Positions 1 to 7,092 of a DNA stretch of 35,853 bases are shown one piece after another. The notes below the pieces were generated by a model, which was given only the letters and a program-made list of their open reading frames with translations, was not told the DNA's origin and did not search any database. This DNA comes from an uncultured Eubacteriales bacterium (GTDB lineage Bacteria > Bacillota > Clostridia > Oscillospirales > Oscillospiraceae), in assembly GCA_900550615.1 (NCBI GenBank), contig URSX01000006.1, positions 1-35,853 of the forward strand, read 5' to 3'. A program made the position numbers and the translations under genes. Within the stretch, counting starts at the first letter, position 1, and each line of letters opens with the position of its first letter.

Positions 1-90
1 CAGGCAGCGCTTCGGCGATTTCCCCGCTTCATCCGCCACCGGCGGCGCTCGGATCACTTTCCACGGGCGCGGAGCGCCCTCGCAATGACA
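1..90. repeat. Partial copy of the AATGACA-ended intergenic repeat
   Basis: The first 90 bases resemble the right half of the longer element at 8674-8892: both contain CGCTTCAT, GCCACCGGC and a terminal TCGCAATGACA. Positions 61-90 match 2745-2774 with one mismatch over 30 bases, including the small palindrome GGGCGC/GCGCCC. The left end lies outside the window. This is seen directly by comparing the copies; whether it was ever mobile is unknown. Confidence 0.7.
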
Positions 91-146
91 AGCTTTTTAC
101 AAGAGGTGCCGCCCAAAACCGTGCGGGCACGCAGTGTGGACAGCAG

Positions 147-188
147 AGTAAAACCGTGCGGGTGATTATAAAAATCGCCCGCACGGTT
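147..188 (-). terminator. Terminator of the LysR / DUF2156-GNAT operon
   Basis: The arms AACCGTGCGGG (152-162) and CCCGCACGGTT (178-188) are perfectly inverted, and the loop can pair further through GATT/AATC. Read on the minus strand the hairpin lies 14 bases after the stop codon at 203 and is followed by a short T run. The arm sequence AAAACCGTGCGGG recurs directly at 115-127. Confidence 0.65.
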
Positions 189-202
189 AATCAGCCGGAT
201 CA

Positions 203-1597
203 TCAAATGATTTTTTCAAAATAGAAATAGGTCTCATCCTCGCCGGAGGGGTGCATGCAGGCGGAGAGCATCTGATAGGATGCTTCGTTTTCCCGGAAGC
301 ACTTGGCCACCACCCGGGCAAGACCCAGGCCGTACAGGGCCCAGTCCGCCGCCGCCGCAAAGGCCTCAGTTCCGTAGCCATGGCCTGCGTATTCCGGGGC
401 AATGCGGCAGCCCAGCTCCGCACCGCCACACCAGTCCAGATTATACAGCACCGCTTCGCCGATAAAGACGTCTCCCAGCCGCACGGCAAAATTCACGCAC
501 CGCCGCTGCCGGAAATCCTCCCGGGCCACCGAGAGGAAATACTCTTCCACAGGGCTGCCGTCATAGTCCTTATGCCAGTCATAGCCCCACAGACGGTTGC
601 GCACATCATCCAGGCACAGGGCATTATAGGCAGCCTTGTCCTCCTCCCGCAAAGCGTCCAGAGTCAGGCGCTCAGAGCGCAGGATGGGGATCTCCTGCAG
701 GCGGTCCAGCTCACTGCCCACCTCAAAGCACAGCTTGCCTCCCAGCGCCGCCGGATGATACTGCATTTTGGAGGTACGCAGTCCCTTGTCCCGGGCGTCG
801 TCCTCCCGGTTCATCCACCGCACGCTCTCCGGACAGCGTCGGGCAAATTCCTGCACCATGGTGGGATACGCTCCGGGACAGGAGTACAGCGCCTTTTCAA
901 TGTGCACCAGCATGGTGCTGCCGCACTGCTCGCCCATGCTGATGGCCACCAGCCGTCCCTCATGGAGCAGGCCCCCGGCCAAAAACCAGTCTCCCGACAG
1001 ATGCCGCAGCATCTCCTTGGCCAGACGCAGCTCATTTTGGGCGATGGTGCTTTGCTTGTCAAACTCCGCGCCGTAGTCCTGCCAGAACCGTTCCAGCAGT
1101 GGCTCGTCCGCCGCCGTCAGGGGCACATATTCCGCATCGGGATAGAGCTTGCGGAACTTATGGATATGGTTGCGCTGGCCGCTGTAATGCCGGCCCGCAA
1201 ACTCCGCCAGATCCGTCCGGCGGTAGATATAATCCTTCCAGGGCCGCTCGCTCAGGAGCCGCACCACCGGATAGCGCAGGAACAGCTGGGGGGCCACCTG
1301 CTCCGGCACCACGGAAATCACCGGGCGAACCCCCTGCTCCGTGCAGTATTTCTCCATAAGTGTCAGCGCCTGGTCCACATCCCCCTCCGGGCCGGGCACG
1401 GGGAAGTCGAACTGATAGCGCCCGTCGATCTCGTTGCGGACGATGAGGCACCCCGCCGCCTCGCAAAAGGCCGGATGCAGCACGCCGCCCCACATGAGCT
1501 TCACGCCCACGGAATACTCGCACAGGCGATATTCACAATTTATATAGTAGGATCTCAATTTTTCCGCATTCTGCGGTGTAACAGGTTCAAAAATCAT
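203..1597 (-). CDS. DUF2156 domain protein fused to a GNAT acetyltransferase
   Basis: This 464-residue protein appears to have two acyltransferase-fold halves. Residues about 1-295 resemble DUF2156 (related to the C-terminal domain of phosphatidylglycerol lysyltransferase), with an aromatic-rich region around WKDYIYRRTDL and a GQRNHIHKF segment. Residues about 305-464 resemble a RimJ/RimL-like GNAT domain: an ILRSERLTL opening strand and an acetyl-CoA loop region in ELGCRIAPEYAGHGYGTEAF. The start codon lies one base after the stop of the LysR gene, so the two are almost certainly co-transcribed. A terminator follows. Substrates are unknown: DUF2156 proteins may use aminoacyl-tRNA or acyl-CoA donors, and RimJ-like domains acetylate amino groups. 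The fusion call is fairly secure; any specific reaction would be a guess. Confidence 0.75.
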   Translation of the reverse strand: MIFEPVTPQNAEKLRSYYINCEYRLCEYSVGVKLMWGGVLHPAFCEAAGCLIVRNEIDGRYQFDFPVPGPEGDVDQALTLMEKYCTEQGVRPVISVVPEQVAPQLFLRYPVVRLLSERPWKDYIYRRTDLAEFAGRHYSGQRNHIHKFRKLYPDAEYVPLTAADEPLLERFWQDYGAEFDKQSTIAQNELRLAKEMLRHLSGDWFLAGGLLHEGRLVAISMGEQCGSTMLVHIEKALYSCPGAYPTMVQEFARRCPESVRWMNREDDARDKGLRTSKMQYHPAALGGKLCFEVGSELDRLQEIPILRSERLTLDALREEDKAAYNALCLDDVRNRLWGYDWHKDYDGSPVEEYFLSVAREDFRQRRCVNFAVRLGDVFIGEAVLYNLDWCGGAELGCRIAPEYAGHGYGTEAFAAAADWALYGLGLARVVAKCFRENEASYQMLSACMHPSGEDETYFYFEKII

Positions 1598-1598
1598 G

Positions 1599-2465
1599 CT
1601 AAATACTCTCCAGAATCTCCTTTGTCTCCGTAATAAACCGCCGCACCATGGGCCGCAGCTCCTTCTTGGAGCGCACGGCTATGCCCAACTCCCGGGCGGC
1701 GGGCGGATCAAGCGGCAGCGCCACTACATTGTCCCGCCGGCCCTTGAGCACCAGCTCGGACAGGATGCTCACACCCAGGCCATGCTCCACCATAGAGATG
1801 ATCACGTTGTCGCTGACGTGGGTCTCCCGGAAATTGGGCTTCACCTCACCCAAGGCCTGCATGATATCCAGATGAAAGCCCGGCGACGGCATCAGAAAGT
1901 CCTGTCCCTCCAGGCAGTGCACGTCCAGACTGCTGCGGCCGCGCAGCTGGCTGTCCGGCGGCAGGATCACCAGCAGCGGATCATTCCGCAGGTGCGTCCA
2001 GTCCAGGGCGAACCACTCCTGCCAGGAGGCAAAGCACATGTCCGCCTTATCCTCCTGTACCCAGCGGTATACCTCCTCCACGCTGCCCATCTGCACATCC
2101 ACCGCCACATCCGGATGCCTGTCCCGGAAGCGCTGGATGATCTCCGGCAGCCAATGCATGGCAATGCTGGAATAGGAGGCCACACGGATGGTCTCCTCCC
2201 GACGGGTGTTAATGAGGCGGATCTCCCGCTCCAGCGTCTCATCCACCCGGAGCAGATCCTGGATCAAGGGAAAAACCCGTTTCCCCGCAGCGGTCAGGCG
2301 GATACCCGTGCGGCTGCGCACCAGCAGCGGGAAGCCGATATCCTTTTCCAGACTGTTCATCATGTGGGTCAGACCCGACTGGGTGTAGCCCAGCACCTCT
2401 GCCGCCCGGGTAAAGCTCCCTACCTGCACCGCTGTGGCCAGCGCCTCCAGCTTTTTGGTATCCAT
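1599..2465 (-). CDS. LysR-family transcriptional regulator
   Basis: A 288-residue protein of normal LysR length. An N-terminal winged helix-turn-helix (residues about 1-60) contains the typical GSFTRAAEVLGYTQSGLTHM helix pair and the RTGIRLTAAGKRVF wing. The rest (about 90-288) is the periplasmic-binding-protein-like effector domain. The ATG at 2463-2465 has a GAGGAGG ribosome binding site seven bases upstream, and a good promoter sits at 2503-2531. The only gene in its operon is the DUF2156-GNAT fusion one base downstream, so control of that gene is plausible. LysR regulators more often control a divergent gene, but here the divergent side holds about 730 bases of repeats. The effector is unknown. 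Confidence 0.92.
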   Translation of the reverse strand: MDTKKLEALATAVQVGSFTRAAEVLGYTQSGLTHMMNSLEKDIGFPLLVRSRTGIRLTAAGKRVFPLIQDLLRVDETLEREIRLINTRREETIRVASYSSIAMHWLPEIIQRFRDRHPDVAVDVQMGSVEEVYRWVQEDKADMCFASWQEWFALDWTHLRNDPLLVILPPDSQLRGRSSLDVHCLEGQDFLMPSPGFHLDIMQALGEVKPNFRETHVSDNVIISMVEHGLGVSILSELVLKGRRDNVVALPLDPPAARELGIAVRSKKELRPMVRRFITETKEILESI

Positions 2466-2502
2466 ACGCCATCCTCCTCATCATGAAACCATGTCATAGT
2501 AT

Positions 2503-2531
2503 ATGATACCCTTTTTTATTACAAAATGCAA
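2503..2531 (-). promoter_or_regulatory. Sigma-A-type promoter for the LysR operon
   Basis: On the minus strand, TTGCAT (2526-2531), a 17-base spacer and TATCAT (2503-2508) lie about 40 bases upstream of the LysR start codon in AT-rich DNA. Confidence 0.6.
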
Positions 2532-2672
2532 TGGCTTTTGCAACAATTCCCATTTATTTATGACATATTTTAATGTTAAAATGAATTCTTGTCGCTTTAC
2601 AAAACACGCACGACGGGGTATATTGTCGCCATAGTAATTCTCAAACATGAATTGCTTTTCCTTTCTATCCTC

Positions 2673-2716
2673 AAACCAATGAAGGCCGCCTTGCACAAGG
2701 CGGCCTTCATTGGTTT
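2673..2716. repeat. Perfect 21-bp inverted repeat, terminator-like
   Basis: The arms 2673-2693 and 2696-2716 are perfectly complementary over 21 bases, with two bases (CA) between them. The stem contains AAGGCCGCCTTG on the left arm. A CATTTTTAG tract follows on the plus strand, so it has the shape of an intrinsic terminator, but I see no convincing gene upstream of it on that strand (2466-2672). It is the first element in the gene-free stretch 2466-3197, which otherwise holds the LysR promoter, a short repeat copy, a tandem hairpin array and the promoter of the ECF gene. Confidence 0.75.
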
Positions 2717-2740
2717 CATTTTTAGGGGGTGGAGGTGCGG

Positions 2741-2774
2741 ATTGCCACGGGCGCGGTGCGCCCTCGCAATGACA
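2741..2774. repeat. Short copy of the AATGACA-ended repeat
   Basis: Positions 2745-2774 match 61-90 with one mismatch over 30 bases and carry the palindrome GGGCGC/GCGCCC followed by TCGCAATGACA. ATTGCCACGGG at the left resembles the end of repeat families that read TCATTGCGAGG...GTGGCAAT on the other strand. Only the terminal part of the element is present. Confidence 0.7.
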
Positions 2775-2802
2775 TCGTTTTTTGCAAGGAGTACGGTGCA
2801 AA

Positions 2803-3053
2803 GCCGGGCGGGTCGTCCGGGAGGCCGACCCCTACGGATGCATAACAAGAGGCGCGGCAAAACGGGCCGATGTGGGCATCAGCCCCCTACGAAAGCGTTA
2901 CATGAAGTGCGGTAGGGCGGACAGAGGCGTCCGCCCCCACGGATGGGTTACAAGAGAGGCAGCAGGTTACTGGGTGGGCGACCGCGAGGATCGCCCCTAC
3001 GGTGGGTTACAGGAAGTGCCTGCGGGCAGGCCGATGTAGGCATCGTCCCCTAT
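2803..3053. repeat. Tandem array of five degenerate hairpin units
   Basis: About 250 bases made of five units spaced 50-60 bases apart. Each has a small inverted repeat (for example GGGCGA...TCGCCC at 2976-2997 and GGGCGGAC...GTCCGCCC at 2915-2937), then CCCCTAC or CCCCCAC, and in most units a GTTACA-like link (GGGTTACA at 2945 and 3004, CGTTACA at 2896). Unit cores end near 2835, 2890, 2940, 3000 and 3052. The array is GC-rich. Short ORFs through it are by-products of the repeats, not genes. Function unknown. Confidence 0.7.
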
Positions 3054-3092
3054 TCTTTTCTCCCTGCATTTCCACTTCGTGAAAAAATTGTC

Positions 3093-3121
3093 TTGCTTTT
3101 TTCCGTCGCTTGCGGTACAAT
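3093..3121 (+). promoter_or_regulatory. Promoter of the ECF S component / coaX operon
   Basis: TTGCTT (3093-3098), a 17-base spacer and TACAAT (3116-3121) lie just after the hairpin array, with about 70 bases of leader before the GTG start at 3198. Confidence 0.65.
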
Positions 3122-3197
3122 GCGCCTTGGCATCCTGTATGCCAAAAAATATGCGCTGCATCCGGGTCTGCCGGAGCGGCAGCAGGAGGTTTGAAAA

Positions 3198-3767
3198 GTG
3201 AATCAGAAAACAAAGAACTTGGTGGGCGCAGGTGTGTTCACCGCCATCGTCTTGGTGCTGCAGTTTTTGGGCGGTACCATCCAAATCGGGGGACTGAACA
3301 TCAACGTGTCCCTGGTGCCCATTGTGGTGGGCGCGGCGGTTTACGGCTGGAAGGTGGGCGCGTGGCTGGGTCTTATGTCCGGCGCAGTGATCCTCATTGC
3401 CGGGCAGGCAGCGGCTTTTCTGGCTGTTAATCCCTTGGGCACCATTGTAACGGTTCTGGTGAAAGGTACGCTGTGCGGCCTTATCGCCGGTCTCGTGTAT
3501 ACGGCCCTGAGCAAGAAAAGCCGGTGGTTGGCCATCATCGTGGCCGCCGTCGTCTGCCCCGTGGTAAACACCGGTGTGTTCCTGCTGGGCTGCCTGGTGT
3601 TCTTCATGGAGACTCTCAACGGCTGGGCCGCCGCTTTAGGCTATGAAAACGCCGGGTCTTATATGATCCTGGGTCTGGCCGGCGGCAATTTCCTGCTGGA
3701 GATCGGTGTGAACGTGGTGCTGGCCCCGGTCATTTCCCGGCTTATTGCCATCGGCAAAAAGGACTAA
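3198..3767 (+). CDS. ECF transporter S component, probably pantothenate
   Basis: A 189-residue, very hydrophobic protein with about six membrane segments, the size and shape of an energy-coupling-factor S component (the substrate-binding membrane subunit, which works with a shared EcfT-EcfA-EcfA' module not present here). Start is GTG at 3198, preceded by AGGAGGT seven bases upstream. The stop lies 15 bases before the ATG of coaX, so the genes form an operon. Co-transcription with pantothenate kinase suggests pantothenate as substrate (PanT-like role). That assignment rests on context only; the protein itself does not show the vitamin it binds. Biotin is covered by bioY elsewhere in the window. 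Confidence 0.85.
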   Translation: MNQKTKNLVGAGVFTAIVLVLQFLGGTIQIGGLNINVSLVPIVVGAAVYGWKVGAWLGLMSGAVILIAGQAAAFLAVNPLGTIVTVLVKGTLCGLIAGLVYTALSKKSRWLAIIVAAVVCPVVNTGVFLLGCLVFFMETLNGWAAALGYENAGSYMILGLAGGNFLLEIGVNVVLAPVISRLIAIGKKD

Positions 3768-3782
3768 AGGGCGGTGAATGGG

Positions 3783-4547
3783 ATGCTGCTGACCATCGAT
3801 ATAGGAAACTCCAACATTGTTTTCAGTCTTTCCGGGGAGCGCAGAAAGCTCTACCGGTTGGACACCGTGCCCAGCCGATCGGCGGAGGAGTATCTGCCCC
3901 AGGTGGCAGATCTGTTTGCCCGGGAGGGTGTGGAGCTCACCGGCATTGAGGGGGCTGTGATCTGCTCCGTGGTGCCGGCGCTGATTCCGGTGCTCTCCCA
4001 GGTGGTACGGCAGCTGACGGGGCTGGCCCCCTATGTGGTCACCCCCGCTTCCAGGGCCGGCCTGACCCTTGCCATTGCGGAGGCGGACACCCTGGGTGCC
4101 GATATTCTGGCCGGGGACGCTGCCGCGGCGGCGGAATATCCGCTGCCGGCTATCATCTTTGACATGGGCACGGCCACCACCGCCACGGTGGTGGACAAAA
4201 ACCGCCGCTATATCGGCGGGGCCATACTGGCCGGCGTTCGCCTGGGGATCAACGCCCTGTTTGCCGGCACGGCGCAGCTGCCCTCCGTCTCCGTGGAGGC
4301 GCCGCCCAAGGCCATCTGCGACACGGCTCTGGAGTCCATCCAGAGCGGAGCTGTCTACGGCGCCGCCGCCATGATGGACGGGCTGGCAGATCGGTTTGAG
4401 ACGGAGCTGGGCGAAAAATGCACCCTCATCGCCACCGGCGGCCTGGCCGGATGCATCGTCCCCCATTGCCGGAGGGAGTTCATCTATGATGAGAGCCTGC
4501 TGCTGCGGGGCTTGGAGCTGATCTATCGGCTGAACTGCGAAAAATAA
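3783..4547 (+). CDS. coaX: Type III pantothenate kinase
   Basis: Phosphorylates pantothenate using ATP, the first step of coenzyme A synthesis, in the cytoplasm. The sequence opens with MLLTIDIGNSN, the phosphate-binding loop of the ASKHA fold, and has FDMGTATTATVVD with IGGAILAGV further on, both typical of CoaX. I chose ATG 3783 (254 residues, usual family length) because AGGGCGGTG lies six bases upstream and the family begins this way; a GTG at 3774 would add three residues. CoaX enzymes are not strongly inhibited by CoA and need a monovalent cation (family knowledge). A strong terminator follows. Cotranscribed with an ECF S component, which probably supplies the substrate. Confidence 0.93.
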   Translation: MLLTIDIGNSNIVFSLSGERRKLYRLDTVPSRSAEEYLPQVADLFAREGVELTGIEGAVICSVVPALIPVLSQVVRQLTGLAPYVVTPASRAGLTLAIAEADTLGADILAGDAAAAAEYPLPAIIFDMGTATTATVVDKNRRYIGGAILAGVRLGINALFAGTAQLPSVSVEAPPKAICDTALESIQSGAVYGAAAMMDGLADRFETELGEKCTLIATGGLAGCIVPHCRREFIYDESLLLRGLELIYRLNCEK

Positions 4548-4552
4548 TAAAT

Positions 4553-4588
4553 CAAGCCCGGAGGGATGTCCCTCCGGGCTTGGTTTTT
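4553..4588. terminator. Bidirectional terminator between coaX and the M18 gene
   Basis: A perfect 14-bp stem (4553-4566 with 4569-4582, core AAGCCCGGAGGGA), GC-rich, then TTTTTT on the plus strand. On the minus strand ATTTATTATTTTT follows, so it can end both convergent transcripts. Confidence 0.9.
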
Positions 4589-4598
4589 TCAAGGAGCT

Positions 4599-5870
4599 TT
4601 ATCCTTCCGAATAGAACTGCCGCATAGCGGCGATGAGACGGGGATAGTCCTCCGCACCCATGACCTCCACGGCAGAATGCATAGCCAGCTGTGCCAGACC
4701 GATATCCACAGCGCCCACCGGCAGCAATGTGCCCGCGATGCTGCCCAGGGTGGAGCCACCCGGCAGGTCAGAGCGGTTGAGCATGGTTTGCAGGGGCACA
4801 TCCGCCCGGCGGCAAATAGCCCGAAATGCGGCCGCCGAGATGCCGTCGGTGGCATAGCGCCGCTGGGCGCTGAATTTCAGCACCACGCCGCCGCCCAGGT
4901 GCGGCGCGTTGTCCCGGTCGCTGAACTCCGGGTGATTGGGATGCACGGCGTGGGCATTGTCGGCAGACACCAGCATGCTCCGGGCCAGGAGCATCTGGTA
5001 GCCCTCCTCGTCTATCCCCAGCGCTCCGGCGGCCCGGCGCAGCACATCCCGCACCAGAGACGAGGCCGCCCCCTCCGGCGTGGCGGAGCCTACCTCCTCA
5101 TGATCCAGCAGACAGAACACCGGCATATATGCCGCACCCCCGGCGCTCTCCAAAAAGCCCTGCAGGCAGCCCCATACGCAGGCCTGGTCATCCAGCCGGG
5201 GTGCCAGGAACAGCTCACCGCTGCTGCCCAGCACCGTACCCGGCTGGCGGCAGTACAGATGCAGGTCGCTGCCCAGGATATCCTCCCGGCGCACACCGGC
5301 CGTCTCCGCCGCCAGAGCCAGAATATCCTCCGCCTCCTGACTGCCAGCCAGGGGCAGTGTGTCCACATTGGCGCGGTATTTCACGCCCTCGTTGGCGCCC
5401 CGGTCAAAATGGACGGCCACACTGGGGATCACCAGCAGATCCCGGTCGATGTTCACCAGAGTCTGGCGGATGGCCCCGTCTATCTCCGTCAGCAGCCGTC
5501 CCGCCACGGACAGGGGTCTGTCAAACCAGGTGGACATACGCAGTCCGCCGTATACCTCAGTGTTCAGGCGCAGATAGCCGCCCTCCCGCAGGGCGGCGTT
5601 TTCCTTCAGCTTGAAGCAGGGAGAATCCCCGTGGGCCGCAGCCATGCGGAATCCCTCCGTCCGCTTGGCGGGGACGCGAAACGCGATCAGCGCCGAGCCG
5701 CCCCGCTCCATGAAATACTTCCCGCCCGGCTGCAGCTGCCAGCGCCGGGCCTCCTCCAGCCGGGTATATCCGTTCTCCCGCAGCAGCGCCGCCGCGTTGG
5801 CCGCCACATGGTAGCAGGTGGGGCTGCGGTCAATGTGCGCGGCCAGCATATCGATATAGGTACGATCCAT
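4599..5870 (-). CDS. M18-family metallo-aminopeptidase (aspartyl aminopeptidase type)
   Basis: A 423-residue cytoplasmic dizinc aminopeptidase that removes N-terminal, preferably acidic, residues from peptides. The expected metal and catalytic motifs are all visible: AAHGDSP (about residue 78-84), RLDD (225-228), DHEEVGS (256-262), SADNAHAVHPNH (302-313) and MHS (397-399). Length and motif order match bacterial ApeB-like enzymes, so it looks intact. The ATG at 5868-5870 has GGGAGGA six bases upstream. It is a single-gene unit that ends at the terminator shared with coaX. The next gene upstream is a tiny membrane protein behind its own hairpin, so no operon partner is evident. Confidence 0.93.
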   Translation of the reverse strand: MDRTYIDMLAAHIDRSPTCYHVAANAAALLRENGYTRLEEARRWQLQPGGKYFMERGGSALIAFRVPAKRTEGFRMAAAHGDSPCFKLKENAALREGGYLRLNTEVYGGLRMSTWFDRPLSVAGRLLTEIDGAIRQTLVNIDRDLLVIPSVAVHFDRGANEGVKYRANVDTLPLAGSQEAEDILALAAETAGVRREDILGSDLHLYCRQPGTVLGSSGELFLAPRLDDQACVWGCLQGFLESAGGAAYMPVFCLLDHEEVGSATPEGAASSLVRDVLRRAAGALGIDEEGYQMLLARSMLVSADNAHAVHPNHPEFSDRDNAPHLGGGVVLKFSAQRRYATDGISAAAFRAICRRADVPLQTMLNRSDLPGGSTLGSIAGTLLPVGAVDIGLAQLAMHSAVEVMGAEDYPRLIAAMRQFYSEG

Positions 5871-5942
5871 GGTCTTCCTCCCGTTTCATATCCTTTTCAC
5901 GCGGTGCTTTCCCGCCGCTTTACTCCCCGTATTGTACTACAA

Positions 5943-5974
5943 GGCGGGCGGCAAGACAAGCCCTGCCGCCCGCC
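5943..5974 (-). terminator. Hairpin after the 57-residue membrane protein gene
   Basis: Perfect arms GGCGGGCGGCA (5943-5953) and TGCCGCCCGCC (5964-5974) lie eight bases past the stop of the small gene on the minus strand. The following T tract is poor, so termination is likely but not certain. Confidence 0.55.
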
Positions 5975-5981
5975 GCTTTTG

Positions 5982-6155
5982 CTACTTCCCCTGCCACAGC
6001 TCCGGACACAGCCACATGAAAAAGGCCACAAAGGGCATACTCCCAAACAGCATCATCGACTCATCGCCATCCATGAGCCACCACTGCGCAAGACACCCGC
6101 CTACCCCTACCGCAGTACCGATAATCTCCCGCATTTTCCTGGGCAGTTTACGCAT
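5982..6155 (-). CDS. Small two-helix membrane protein, unknown function
   Basis: A 57-residue protein starting at ATG 6153-6155, chosen because GGAGGAGGGG sits five bases upstream; longer in-frame starts lack such a site. The N-terminus is very basic (MRKLPRKMR). Two hydrophobic segments follow (about residues 11-28 and 34-50) separated by an acidic loop (DGDES), so a hairpin in the membrane with both ends inside is likely. It is divergent from a small HTH gene, and the 93 bases between them contain two inverted repeats. I recognise no family. Regulation by the neighbouring HTH protein is an inference. Confidence 0.65.
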   Translation of the reverse strand: MRKLPRKMREIIGTAVGVGGCLAQWWLMDGDESMMLFGSMPFVAFFMWLCPELWQGK

Positions 6156-6178
6156 ATGATCCCCTCCTCCCTCCTCAT

Positions 6179-6200
6179 TATAGCCAGATATTCGGCTATA
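6179..6200. promoter_or_regulatory. Candidate operator between the HTH and membrane-protein genes
   Basis: TATAGCC (6179-6185) and GGCTATA (6194-6200) form a perfect 7-bp inverted repeat with an 8-base spacer. It lies midway between two divergent start codons, the usual place for a Cro/CI-type site. Confidence 0.5.
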
Positions 6201-6215
6201 TTCAACAGAGAATAT

Positions 6216-6239
6216 TCCCTGTATCCTACCATACAGGGA
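6216..6239 (+). promoter_or_regulatory. Hairpin overlapping the ribosome binding site of the HTH gene
   Basis: TCCCTGTAT (6216-6224) and ATACAGGGA (6231-6239) are perfectly inverted with a 6-base loop. The right arm contains most of the AGGGAGG ribosome binding site (6235-6241) of the HTH gene. In RNA this could mask the site; in DNA it could be a second operator. Confidence 0.5.
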
Positions 6240-6248
6240 GGCGAAACC

Positions 6249-6464
6249 ATGATCGTATTTGACCCGCTGTGGGACACCATGAAGCGTAAGCATATCAGCC
6301 AGTACACTTTGATCAAGGAACACGGTGTCAGCACCGGTACGCTGGATGCCCTGCGCAAGGACCGCAGCGTGACACTTCACACCATCAATGAGCTCTGCCG
6401 CATCCTCCGGTGCGACGTGTCCGACATCATCCGTTATGTGCCGGACGAGGAAGAAGAATACTGA
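6249..6464 (+). CDS. Small Cro/CI-type helix-turn-helix protein
   Basis: A 71-residue protein that is almost entirely one HTH domain. The pattern ISQYTLIKEHGVSTGTLDAL, then VTLHTINELCRILRC and VSDIIRYVP matches the short XRE-like regulators (HTH_26 type) common in gut Firmicutes, with an acidic tail (DEEEEY). ATG 6249 has AGGGAGG seven bases upstream. A longer open frame upstream has no ribosome binding site and is not used. It is divergent from the 57-residue membrane protein and ends at a bidirectional terminator. It may repress itself and the divergent gene through the inverted repeats at 6179-6239. No DNA target is known. Confidence 0.85.
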   Translation: MIVFDPLWDTMKRKHISQYTLIKEHGVSTGTLDALRKDRSVTLHTINELCRILRCDVSDIIRYVPDEEEEY

Positions 6465-6474
6465 TGCAGAAAAG

Positions 6475-6505
6475 GACTGTCCCCCGGCGCAGCCGGGGGA
6501 CAGTC
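6475..6505. terminator. Bidirectional terminator between HTH gene and chromate transporters
   Basis: A perfect 14-bp stem GACTGTCCCCCGGC (6475-6488) with its complement (6492-6505) and a 3-base loop. TGCTGTTTCTTG follows on the plus strand and CTTTTC on the minus strand. Confidence 0.8.
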
Positions 6506-6528
6506 TGCTGTTTCTTGTCTTTTTGCAG

Positions 6529-7092
6529 TCAGAACGAAAACGCCACGCCTACCACAGCCGAGGCCAGGATGAACAATATGGGGTGCAGCCCCTTGGTCGC
6601 TTTGACCCACCGGGTCAGCACCAGCAGCACCGCCGCCAGCGCTATGGCCTTCCAATTCAGCGCCGCCAGGCCCGTCATGCCGCTGTTGGTCAGTGCCACC
6701 CCCACCACGCTGATGCCTGCCGCCGCCACCATGGCCGCCGAGGCCGGGCGCAGCCCATAAAACACGCTCTGAACGATGCGGCTGTCCCGGAAGCTGCGCA
6801 GGAAGGCGGCGATGATGAGAATGATGATGATAGACGGGGTGATCAGGCCGATGGTGGCAATAACAGCACCCAAAACACCCCCCACCTGGAACCCCACATA
6901 AGTAGCCATATTCACGCCGATGGGCCCGGGGGTGGACTCGGAAACGGCCAGCATATCGGCGATCTGGGAGGTGGTGAACCAGTCCGGATGCCGGGCGGAC
7001 ATATCATAGAGGAAGGGCAGGGTGGCCATGCCGCCGCCGATGGCAAAAAGTCCGGTCTTGAAATATTCGTAAAACAGCAGCAGATAGGTCAT
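6529..7092 (-). CDS. Chromate transporter family protein, half-length (second of a pair)
   Basis: A 187-residue membrane protein that is one half of the two-domain CHR (ChrA) family. About five to six membrane segments are visible, and the family signature near the start is present (FAIGGGMATLPFL, then STPGPIGVNMATYVGF). Short CHR proteins occur as adjacent pairs that probably work as heterodimers with opposite orientation in the membrane. Its start overlaps the stop of its partner by four bases (ATGA), which indicates translational coupling. The family is named for chromate efflux, but in gut Clostridia the real substrate is unproven. It is the last gene of the birA operon. Confidence 0.9.
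   Translation of the reverse strand: MTYLLLFYEYFKTGLFAIGGGMATLPFLYDMSARHPDWFTTSQIADMLAVSESTPGPIGVNMATYVGFQVGGVLGAVIATIGLITPSIIIILIIAAFLRSFRDSRIVQSVFYGLRPASAAMVAAAGISVVGVALTNSGMTGLAALNWKAIALAAVLLVLTRWVKATKGLHPILFILASAVVGVAFSF

Noticed and set aside
251..1633. 460-codon open frame on the plus strand
   Set aside because: It lies opposite the DUF2156-GNAT gene, has His/Gln/Arg-rich low-complexity text with no domain, and has no ribosome binding site. It is a shadow of a GC-rich gene.
2589..3039. Overlapping short ORFs in the repeat region
   Set aside because: Their protein text follows the GC-rich repeats, and they have no good start sites.
2803..3053. CRISPR array
   Set aside because: Repeats are degenerate, themselves palindromic over most of the unit, lack unique spacers of constant length, and no cas genes are present.
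4566..6464. 632-codon plus-strand frame that includes the small HTH protein
   Set aside because: It runs antisense through the M18 gene. Only the last 71 codons, which have their own ribosome binding site, are real.
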